A stretch of 64,000 bases of DNA, from contig NC_049561.1 in assembly GCF_013368755.1 (NCBI RefSeq), positions 3,658,001-3,722,000 of the forward strand. Reading direction: 5' to 3'. A program made the position numbers and the translations under genes. This DNA comes from Talaromyces rugulosus. Its lineage: Eukaryota > Ascomycota > Eurotiomycetes > Eurotiales > Trichocomaceae. Below the pieces are notes generated by a model. That model had not been told where the DNA came from. It made no database searches and saw only the letters and a program-made list of their open reading frames with translations. Below, piece after piece: positions 10,887 to 20,363 of this stretch. Numbering within the stretch: position 1 is the first letter of the stretch; every line of letters begins with the position of its first letter.

Positions 10887-10969
10887 CCCTCGATAGCTCA
10901 GTTGGCAGAGCGTCCGGCTGTAATGGATCAATTACCGGAAGGTCACCGGCTCGACTCCGGTTCGAGGGA
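10887..10969 (+). tRNA. tRNA-Tyr (anticodon GTA) with a 10-nt intron
   Basis: The acceptor arms CCCTCGA and TCGAGGG pair perfectly over seven bases. The D arm contains A-box TAGCTCAGTTGG. The anticodon stem TCCGG/CCGGA encloses the loop with GTA at 10920-10922, interrupted after position 37 by the intron 10924-10933. The T stem ACCGG/CCGGT surrounds CTCGACT, so the B box has one mismatch (GGCTCGACTCC). A run of five T (10977-10981) follows as RNA polymerase III terminator. Introns in tRNA-Tyr are general in fungi. Confidence 0.94.
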
Positions 10970-11109
10970 TTTAATGTTTTTGTTTATTTGACATTTTTTA
11001 TTTACATCATACCCATTGTCTATTTTTTGGTCTCCTCATGGTTTCTTTTTTTCAATCCAACTGTTCTAACAGTCTCGTACAATCCGAAGTTTCAGCAATA
11101 TTAAATAAT

Positions 11110-11127
11110 CACGTGACTGATGACGTC
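11110..11127 (+). promoter_or_regulatory. CACGTGAC box and CRE-like TGACGTC upstream of PXMP4
   Basis: CACGTGAC at 11110-11117 fits a bHLH (E-box) site, and TGACGTC at 11121-11127 is a bZIP/ATF half-palindrome core. They lie about 260 bp before the PXMP4 start codon. The motif match is seen; function is inference. Confidence 0.35.
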
Positions 11128-11381
11128 GGGGGCCTCGGGGCGGACTCAGCGCCTTGGCTTCACATGCCGAGGGACGAACGGAAGGAACATCAACTGCAAG
11201 TCCCGAGTTGCAATTTGCGCCAACCATGTCCTCGCACTGTCCTTGATTCCCCGACCCTGCAGTTGTTTTCGCGAAAAGAGAGAAACAAAACGTCCTTCTA
11301 TATTAATGATACCATTGGTGTGGTCGTTTTTGCTTGAGTTGGTCTACTGCAGTAGATCGAACTCTTCTTGCCGAGGTAGCC

Positions 11382-12329
11382 ATGGATTCCATCATGGTAA
11401 GTTGTCTGGCGGAGTGCGCGAAAGCGGTCTTTGCTGAACGGCCTTTTCTCAATTAACAGGATAAACTCGATGCTCTGGCGCTCAACGCCGACCTCAAACC
11501 TCTTCTCACACTCGTCAAAGCCGCCCGCAATGGCGCTGTGTACGGCGCAAAAGTCCGCTTTCCGCATGCTTTGGTGTAAGCTTCGAAAACCCATACCGCG
11601 ACACTCTTTGGAGATAGCCATGTTGATACAATTTCGTGAACTAGCATGATATTCCTCTTCCGATCGGGAACGTGAGTTTTGAACTGTTCTACGCGTCGTT
11701 TTATTTCTTGCCCACTCACGGTCGTTCCAGATTCCGCGAGAAGGTCAAGCTGGTTTTGAAAGCGACTCGCCAACATGCCTATAATCTCTCAACCTTCGCT
11801 ATCATATACAAATCCTCTATGATTGCTATGAAGTATCTGAACCCAACTGGACCGAAAGAGGGCCCATACGATACCTTCTTTGCTGGATTGCTGGGTGGAT
11901 ACATTGTCTTTGGCCGGCATCCAGGCAGTGTCAGCCAGCAAGTACGTTGGACCTTTGTATTTTGGTAAATCTGGATTACTGACTGTGTTTTAGATTGTTA
12001 TTTATGTCTTCGCTCGGGTTGTCTTAGCCCTGGCCAAGCTCTCTGTTGAGCCAAACATGCACCCACTCTCCTCGCTCATCACACCAGAAGCCCGAACGCG
12101 GATTAAGGACAGTGCCTGGCCCGCCTTTGCAAGTCTGAGCTGGGCGGCTGTTATGTACGTCTTCCGCTGGCACCCAGAGACCATTGTCTCCAGTTTGAGG
12201 AGTAGTATGACCTATATGTAAGTTCCGGTTCTCTCTGTGCCATGAAAAGACTTACTGACGATTGGGGCCAGTTACGTGGACTCTGACCATTGGACTTCAT
12301 TCCACAACTTATTGATCCATAACAAATAA
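11382..12329 (+). CDS. Peroxisomal membrane protein 4 (PXMP4/PMP24 family)
   Basis: Integral peroxisomal membrane protein of the Tim17/22/23-like superfamily; biochemical role unsettled. Six exons (11382-11396, 11460-11575, 11645-11671, 11731-11941, 11994-12217, 12272-12329) encode 216 residues, including two tiny exons of 15 and 27 bp. Seen: the family block KAARNGAVYGAKVRFPHALVMIFLFRSG, then REKVKLVLKATRQHAYNLSTFAIIYK, FFAGLLGGYIVFG (a Gly-rich membrane helix), FARVVLALAKLSVE, and the conserved C-terminal LRSSMTYIYVDSDHW...FLLIHNK-like end. All introns have GT-AG ends and 52-69 bp length. Each splice restores residues conserved with animal PXMP4, which supports the model. It stands 0.4 kb after the tRNA gene. 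Confidence 0.92.
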
Positions 12330-12662
12330 TTGCGAATGCGGTGTAGTATAGAGCAGTTTTTATCGGCGTTTAGAGGTGCTGGCTGCCTTGAAGGTTCTGT
12401 TTATTTCTACATAGTCGTGCATTGAACCTGGAATGACGATATGATATTTAATTCCCCTTTTTTGCCTCGCGTAAATGTAGTTTGTGCCACTTTATTTGTA
12501 AGAAGGAGAATGTGAAATAACTTTCCATGCAAATCTAATTCTACTTAGCCCTAAGGCCTACTGGTACAGCAGGCCGGCTTCCTTGTGGTTCCTCCATCGA
12601 CCCTTGCCTTCGCATCACGGAGAGTAGGAAATGATTGGCACATCCATAGACAGAATACACAG

Positions 12663-13649
12663 TTACTTGGGTTTGTCTAGTTGTTGACTCGACCTCTTCA
12701 AATTGGCAATCTGAGTTCCAAAATCCAATTCAAAACGTTTGTCTGCAAAGCCCATTTTGTCTCCGCTCGGATGCGCTGGCACCACTATCTTGTCCTCATC
12801 CTGAAAGCAATCGCCTATTTCAAACGCCCTGTTCGCAGCTGTGACAAATATCTTCACCAATGCCTTGACCTTGCGGACAGAGAGAAGCTGGTTAATTTCT
12901 CTGATTGCTTTCTTGGTCTCTCTCCGCAGCTCGCTGGTTTCATAATAATTGATGTTATCGATGATAATGAATAAAGGCGTCCCCGCTGGCAAGCCAACAA
13001 TCAGATTGTGAAATATGCGTCGTAGAGTTTTGAGATTCAAACTGGCACTTTTATTTTTCACTAGATCAACATCGTCTTCGTCAAGGGACGTGAGTTTGCC
13101 GAATTTCCACTGGGCCATGAGTTGAACTAGCAAGTCTCTCAAGATGCCACTCCCACCAGATAGCTCTTCGTCGAGGTCATCGTCCGAGGGCGTGTACAGC
13201 CCACAGTAATGACTCAGCACCACGATAGACTCAATTTTTTTGAGATTTTGAACAAGCATTGCGCAGAAAAAGGATATGGGAGTGGTCCGGGCTAGTGTAC
13301 CGCTCCCATTTACGAGAAGGGTACGTGTATGGGACGATTTGAACCAGCGACGGACTTTTTTTTCGGACATGAGCCATACTGCCGGAATGAGCTTTTTTTG
13401 ATCCATTGCAAATCCTGCTTGTAGGACTTGCTCTGCCGCCAATTCCGGAGACCTTATACGACGTGTAGAATCCTGGATCAAAGAAGAGGCGGGAAGCAGA
13501 CACGCTGACAGCTCGCTGGACGATATATAAGCTTTTGGGCTCGGGGTATCTTTTTTCTTCAATGTCTGACACATTTCTTTCAACCCTGGAAATTTTGTGT
13601 CAGAATTTACATGTAACGCGCGAACTGACAAAATCAATTGATGATACAT
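12663..13649 (-). pseudogene. STAND-like NTPase fragment, 5'-truncated
   Basis: An open frame of 328 codons from the AUG at 13649. The sequence resembles a family of fungal accessory proteins with a STAND/NACHT-like NTPase core. Seen: VRRWFKSSHTRTLLVNGSG at the place of the P-loop region, IVVLSHYCGLYTP, GILRDLLVQLMAQW, and FIIIDNINYYE, which looks like a Walker B strand. A normal Walker A GxxxxGK[ST] is absent. Members I recall are much longer, so this is probably a partial gene. Upstream of the AUG the frame continues without stop for 35 more codons (to a TGA at 13755-13757), with plausible helical coding sequence such as STIENFLLEILKAQS. This suggests a lost 5' part. It is divergent from the AAA gene, whose frame begins inside the same 50 bp. 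Function unknown; a role in heterokaryon incompatibility or defence would be guesswork. Confidence 0.55.
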
Positions 13650-13717
13650 ACATCTATAGTTGACGGATTGGGCTTTTAGTATCTCTAGGAGAAAGTTCTC
13701 AATGGTAGAGCTATCTC

Positions 13718-16329
13718 GTGTCAGGACCAGGTTGCAATGATGATATCGATTGTTTCAATCTAGAGAGGGCCATTGAAAGTTCCAATGGCGATCGAAGGGA
13801 TTTCGTCCGCGAAAAAGACCAACCATTACTCGACATGTACGGCACAGAACAAGCTTATAAAGAACTAAGCTGTTTAATCCAGTTTATGGATAATGACCTC
13901 AATACTCTGAAGAATTTTGAGAACTCTTCTATCTCGCAAATTTACTTCTCTGATCTCTGGTACATTTTCCAGCCTGGGGAGGAGGTCATCACCTCTCAGA
14001 AACCACTCAAAGCATTTCGGGTATTGCATGTCACGGGCGGCCGTCCTTATCTCTCGCCTCCGGAGGACAATCGAAACTACACCACCCAGCCATACAGAGT
14101 TCCAGAGAAATTCAGCGACTTCGTCATAACTTGTTATCAAATAGACTTTGACGGGACCAAGTTTGGGCCCGTCACCTTCTCATTCACGATTCAGGGGTAC
14201 AACGGATCGCAAGAAATAATGACGCTCCCCATATATCCTTTAAAGTTTGCCAACGATCCAACTATTCAAAAGTAGCTTTCAGACAATGGTCGGAAGTTCC
14301 TTCATTTTTCACGGGGAGCACATACTCAGTACCGCGGCCCAAACTTGCATGAAGTCGAGGAGATTGATAGCCAGATCATTGTTGATATCAAAGCTGCATT
14401 GTGGGATAAACAAGACAAAGACACCAGCTAGGAGTATAAGGTGGGCTTTAATATCCGACCTCCCGCTCTGGCAAACGCGGCCGAAGTCACCATGATGTCC
14501 GCTGGTCGTTACCAAGAAGTAGACTGTTGTGAAAACGATTGTATCTTCGATGACCGTGAACTCGATCAGCACCGAATGGAAGATTTCATCACCGACAAAG
14601 CGTTGCTAACTACGGATGTGCGATATCTCAGTGACGACCTAAGTCAGATACCTACAGAAGACCTCATTCTCTTTCCCCACCGATTGTTCGCATTCGTTTT
14701 GAAAGACCGAAAGTGGGGTGAGTGACGAGTCAACAGTTTCTCCGTGCTAATACTAACTTAGCTATATTTCAGTTGTTGTAGATGTCAACCATACTGTGAT
14801 TGACGACGACAAGATTGATAAAGGCGAAAGAGGGTGGGATTCGCTCGTGTTGGAGGAAGGTCATAAGGAAATGGTCTTGTCCCTTGTTCAGGCACATCTT
14901 CGTAAACGAAGCGAAAATCTCCCAAAGAACGATCCCCAGGTCGATCTAATCCGTGGAAAAGGTACGCAATCTCATTCTTTAATGTTGATACCTTCTTTCC
15001 TAACCCAAATCGTCCTACAGGGAAGGGGTTGATTATCCTCCTTCACGGCGCCCCAGGAGTTGGGAAAACCTCAACTGCCGGTATGGCCCTTTTGAAACAT
15101 GTCTAGTTTAAATTACCCAGAGTTAACCAGAGGTAGAATGTGTGGCGGAGATATGTAAACGTCCTCTTTATCCAATCACTTGCGGGGACTTGGGTATCAC
15201 TGCTGAAGATGTCGAGGCCCGGCTAAACCGGATTTTCGTTCAAGCTCAGAAGTGGAACTGTGTTCTTCTACTGGACGAGGTGGGTTTGTCTACATGACCA
15301 CTATTAGACTGAACTAATACCATTACAGGCCGATGTGTTCTTGAGCCAGAGAGGCCAAAGCATTAAGCACAATAGTATAGTTTCCGGTAAGTACGGTAGG
15401 CTATCTTCTCCGTTAAAAACTCGCTGATGTGAATCATGATAGTATTCTTGCGTGTCCTCGAGTACTACCAGGGAATTCTCTTCTTGACCACCAACCGAGT
15501 TGGCAGGATGGACGAAGCGTTCCGATCCCGGATACATATGAGTCTTTACTACCGACCCCTGAACAAGCAATCCACACTGAACATATTTCATGAGAATATA
15601 AAGCTCATGAAAAGGCGCTATGGAGTTAATATTAAGGTAAAAGAACAAGAAATCGAAAAATTTGCTAAGCGCCACTTCAAGACCAAGCTGTCAGGAGCTC
15701 GATGGTACGGCAGGCAGATTCGGAACGCTTTCCACGTTGCCGTTGCGCTTGCTGAGAACGATGCCATAGAGAAGATCGAAAAGGCCAAGAAAAAGGGTCT
15801 AGATTCCACTTATCAGCCTGTCCTCCGCACAAAACACTTCGAAAAGGTCGAAAAAGCGTCGATCAAGTTCGACAGCTATTTCCACGCGGTTATTGGAATG
15901 GACCATTCAGCCCTCGCAGAACAAAGTTCTCTCCGAAAAGATGACTGGAATCCCAAGCATGACTCGCATTACCAAAAGAAACGGTTCTCAAAGGCACACC
16001 GACACAAAAAGACACAAGGAGCCGGGTTTTCCGAGTCCTCCGAGTCCTCCGAGGACGATGATATTAGCCCCGATGGGTCGAGACAGAGTCACTCCTCGCT
16101 GGGGCGAAGCGGTCGCTCAGAATATTCAGACCAGGATCAAGAATACAGTCATTCTAGATCTTCTGATGGTTCAGATAACGAGCCCACTGAGCGTGATAGG
16201 CGGGAGAAGGACACTAAAAGATCTCGAGGAAAAGAATCCAAGTACAAGGACAAGCATGTGCCCCAGCGTTGCGAAGGGACATCTAAGAAGATGTCAGAGG
16301 TGAACGTTCGGAACAGGCATCAGTCTTAA
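13718..16329 (+). pseudogene. AAA ATPase (DUF7025-type, fungal) with two in-frame TAG codons
   Basis: Fungal AAA+ ATPase with an N-terminal substrate-side domain. Exons 13718-14717, 14773-14961, 15021-15080, 15137-15279, 15329-15386 and 15443-16329; all introns (49-59 bp) are canonical. Seen: FSDLWYIFQPGEEVI...AFRVLHVTGGRPYL (DUF7025), Walker A GAPGVGKT, Walker B LLLDEADVF, sensor 1 ILFLTTNRVGRMDEAFRSRIH, then the lid, and a Ser/Glu/Arg-rich tail with no conserved domain. In exon 1 the same frame is interrupted by TAG at 14273-14275 and at 14429-14431, while the residues between and after them (DNGRKFLHF, IDSQIIVDIKAALWD, NIRPP) still match the family. No intron can remove both and keep frame. 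The frame opens at 13709 without an upstream AUG; the first in-frame AUG is at 13835. It is either a young pseudogene, a readthrough gene or a base-calling error; young pseudogene is favoured. Confidence 0.8.
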
Positions 16330-19288
16330 GAAGTTGTGTTGAATATTCCACTACAAAGTAGGAAATGAAAAAAGTCAACAGAACCATATTATAATTGTTT
16401 AAATCGATACGCGAAGATGGTTAATGCAGAGCTTGAGCGGCCATGACTCGGCTCCTCAATGGATGCGGCTTGAGATGTAGTTAAACTGTGTTGTATCGAT
16501 GAGTATAGGTTAATATTGAGTGGATCCATGTGATTTTTGTTTGATTTTCGCCACACGCAGAATTGAGCTGATGCGTATTCAAATATGGTTGAAATAAATT
16601 GCACTATAATATATGCACATCAACATAGTTCCACCTAGCACTGTTCACAGTAACATAGACATGAGTGTATCAATTGATGAGTTGGTCCCTCGACAATCGG
16701 AGTAATCGTTATGTAGAGCCATCATATATACAAATTGGTAGCCCTCAGCATACAGTGCTCAACATATTGTCAGCCGCAAATTGCAGTATCTAGATCATTT
16801 GACGTGACTTGAAAAGACACCATGACTTCCTCAGGGGCATGGGCAACAAAAATTTGAATTTGCGGTTCGATCCAGGCCCCGATTTGCAATATGTCCTGCT
16901 CAAGATTTATTCCTTGCCTACTAGATGTGAGCAGAATAAGAGGAAGTGGTCAAGCATTTATAGACTCAAATAAAACAGAGGCAAAGGCTGATAGCATTGG
17001 AAGGGGGCGTACTGATTGTGTCCACCGACTAGCAGGAATCCTTCGTCAATAGGGCCAGTTTCTTCAGTCGCAGCTGTCTGTGTCCCGGTGGTGGATTGGT
17101 ATGTTGACTGGGGAGTTCTCGGGTTCGAAGAACAAACAGATAGCTGACTGTTATTGCCGTTGGCTGTTGGTGATGTATGGCTGTTGGAGTCTGATTGTGA
17201 GATAGGCTCTCTCAACATAGTGACTGGTTGTTCGACTTGACAAAGTATAAACTGAAAATGTGAGCACGGAATCAATTTCTAATATGGCGTATATAAAGTT
17301 TGTATGAGAAGGAACGTACAGCTGAAAGTCGCCTGGAACACAGGTATATATAATTTTTCTATTTACCAAGAACCAATTTAATAGTGTTAGACTGAGGTCT
17401 ACATACTGAAATGTAAACCGGCTTACAAATTAAATTGCAATGGCTAGATAAAGATATGGCATAAAAATATACATGTATAATATTGCATGTATAAATGATT
17501 GGAAAAACTAGAATATTACCTTATGCACGTAGATTTAACTGCGTAACATCAAACTATGAGGGGAAGCACTTCAATGTAGTTTAAGAATATTTGCAGGCTT
17601 TATGCACAGCTATTTCATAATTAATGTCACACAAAATTCATGTTAGCAAGTGTTTGCCTATTGTTCTCTTATCGCCGATCTCAATACCGCACGCCCTAAC
17701 CAGGCATCAACCATTGGTGGTCACCGACTGCATCGTGGGTATAACTCCGTAAATAATAAAAAATGCCGACTAGGCACATTATGCAAGACTAGCTGACTGT
17801 ACTCGAGTGATGTAGGTTACTATAGTTACTCGATTGCACGCAGAGTAGGATTTCATGATTGGTCTTACTACTATTGCGTGGTCGATTTGTACCGTCAGTT
17901 TTGCAAGGTCAAATTCACGGGTTCAAGCAAAAAATATTTTATTTCCGTCAAGCACATATTTAATTGAAGGAATTGTGATTTCTCCCGCCTCTTTCCCTTC
18001 ATTCCTCCTGGTACGTTGTGTCGCTCATTGTGATTCGGGCCGAGAGAATTGGCTGGTTGAACAGAGCATAATATACGAATGAAAAGGAATACTTCTAAAC
18101 ACGGTAAAACAATCCATTATTTCCCGGCCCTACCCTCATATATGATATGAACTGAACGAACTCTTTGCATGGTACAGCTGCAGGCTGCCAGTGTAACCGT
18201 GACACATTGTTGCGAGGAAGACACTATTGGATCAATCAATTGGTTCATATCCCCTGGACAATGATCTGTCAATGGGCTCATGTGCAGACCAGGTGATACA
18301 GGATTTTATGATAAATATTGAAGCGAGCAAAATAATTAATGCCGGAGGAAATGCTTTCGGGAAGATACATATGTACTCAGTCTAGAACGGAATGGTCTTC
18401 CTGTCAACATTAAATCTGGGGAAACATGGTTGAGGAGTCAGTGGCTTAATGTTATTACCAGTCCTCCAATACGTAGCTTTGACACCAGGAGTGTAGTACT
18501 TCAAATGTTCGAGGCCTGATAATGGCTATATAATGATAAATAACGAAACGATGCCTATATTACTTTTGCAGTTTTTTACACGCTGCCAATTTTGACATCA
18601 ATTGATGGCATCTTGTAAAGCTACAGTATCAATATATTACTAACCGGCATATTTCTAATTCCTGCATGGCCTCACAACATTTGAATGTTCAACTGCCTGA
18701 TATGCGTTAAAATTCGGTAGTCTTACAAAACTTTAAGTCATAAATATTGTAGCACGTATCGATTGATGATCCTTATTTGTAATACCAACGTTCCTCTACA
18801 ACCGGTCTCAACTGTTGCTTCTCGAATAATTGGCTATTGAAGTATCGGGTTACATGCATTGGCCTTTCATGCCGAGCATCTATCATCATTCAATGTATAT
18901 GAATTTTAACATTAAAACATTCATCTTTTTAAAGTTTGACAGTGCTATATTGTTCCCCTACATATGCAGGTACCTCTGCATCAATTGATACGCCCGCAAA
19001 AAAATAGCGTTTCAAACAGAAAAAGAGCAACATACTCGAACCCCCCCTACGCAAGGAAACATTCCATGTTTTAAGAACCATTTGTATTATTAGGTGTCTA
19101 CATGATGTTAAAAAAGAGGCTATTCTAGGCCGTCGGACATTCCAGCCGAGGGTGGGCCCTGACACTGACAGCCAGCGGGGAAGCTAGAACCAGCTTCAAG
19201 TTTAATCGATCGACGGTTGGCTTCTTCACACGAGTGTGATTTTTTACGACCTCTGGTTTATTCTCTCACTGTAGCTGAAGAAACCAGA
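16330..19288. other. 3-kb AT-rich gene-poor region
   Basis: No gene can be supported. The sequence is AT-rich with many TA-rich runs and no inverted terminal repeats, transposase or reverse-transcriptase remnants that I could detect by eye. A minus-strand frame at 17275-16958 encodes a Ser/Thr/Gln-rich stretch ending before a possible donor and might be an exon of an unrecognised gene, but its start and partner exons are not visible. The last few hundred bases serve as promoter for the ureidoglycolate lyase gene. Confidence 0.5.
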
Positions 19289-20218
19289 ATGGCACCGCCG
19301 ACGCTGATCTCACCTCCCCCGCTTGTCCGCATCACGCCTGAACCGCTGACGCACCAAGCATTCGCCCCCTTTGGCACCGTTATTTCGACGCCGTTCCCTC
19401 GAGATCTAAACAGTGCACCCAACGACCTCCCCTCTCTCGAACTGCCTCACCCTGTTCCCGCAACACCCGTATACGCCAACCAAGGCTCTGCTGTCAAAAT
19501 AAGCCCCATCACACCCCTCGGCAATGGCTACGAGAATGCCTGTCCGAGCGGCCGCGCCGCCCAGGCTCGACTGAGCATGTTCGCCTGCTTTCCGCGCAAA
19601 CCTCGACGCGAGTCCACCCAGGATCATCCCAAGGGACATGTTTTCGATGTGCGGATTCTCGAGCGACATCCTTATACAACTCAGACGTTTGTGCCGCTCG
19701 ATCTGTCGAGTCAGAGACGTGTGATTCGCGATCGCAAACCGGACAAGAAAAGCCACGATTGGCAAGGGTATGGAGATGGGGATGTTGATATTGTTCTTGA
19801 CGGTGCTGCCCATCAAGACGAGGAGCAGGAGGAGCCTGCATTCCTCATCATTGTTGCGCCTACGTTGAAGGGCCAGGCTGCCGCTGCGACGACGAGTAGC
19901 GACAGTACTACTACTAGAGGCGAGAACGATCTAAATAATCGGGTCACCATCCGTGATCCGCCAGATCTCGAGAATGTGAAGGCTTTTATCGCCCGTGGTG
20001 GACAGGCTGTCACGTACGGAGCCGGCACCTGGCATGCCCCGATGGTGGTGCTCGGCTCACGGCGAGTCGATTTTGTCGTCGCTCAATACGTGAATGGCGT
20101 CGATGACGAGGACTGCCAAGAGGCAGCTTTTACAGATGGAATTATCGTCGACCTGAAAAGTCTGAGTGATGAGGAGGATGATCTGTTGGATGACTTGAAA
20201 AGGTTGTCTAAACTGTGA
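19289..20218 (+). CDS. Ureidoglycolate lyase
   Basis: Cupin-fold enzyme that splits ureidoglycolate into glyoxylate and urea in the last step of allantoin/purine use (family of yeast DAL3 and bacterial AllA). Intronless, 309 residues from the AUG at 19289. Seen: the N-terminal block ITPEPLTHQAFAPFGTVI, ARLSMFACFPRK and HPYTTQTFVPLD typical of the family, and the C-terminal catalytic signature VKAFIARGGQAVTYGAGTWHAPMVVLG with its conserved TWH-PM, then VDFVVAQYVNG. The protein is longer than the compact yeast form because of a low-complexity insert (about residues 145-225, rich in Asp, Glu, Ser, Thr) and an acidic tail. No other allantoin gene is adjacent; a Dal5-family permease lies 15 kb away. 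It faces MSH1, with only about 145 bp between stops. Confidence 0.93.
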   Translation: MAPPTLISPPPLVRITPEPLTHQAFAPFGTVISTPFPRDLNSAPNDLPSLELPHPVPATPVYANQGSAVKISPITPLGNGYENACPSGRAAQARLSMFACFPRKPRRESTQDHPKGHVFDVRILERHPYTTQTFVPLDLSSQRRVIRDRKPDKKSHDWQGYGDGDVDIVLDGAAHQDEEQEEPAFLIIVAPTLKGQAAAATTSSDSTTTRGENDLNNRVTIRDPPDLENVKAFIARGGQAVTYGAGTWHAPMVVLGSRRVDFVVAQYVNGVDDEDCQEAAFTDGIIVDLKSLSDEEDDLLDDLKRLSKL

Positions 20219-20363
20219 AAATTGCAACTCATGCTGTTATTACAAGTATTGTACAAAAGGGTATCAAATAATAAAAAGTAATATACATCGCCATTGGCCA
20301 GGGCATAAATAACCAAAGAAGAATCCAGTAGAGAGATCATGAGTCCGAAAAAAGGGCCTAGGC

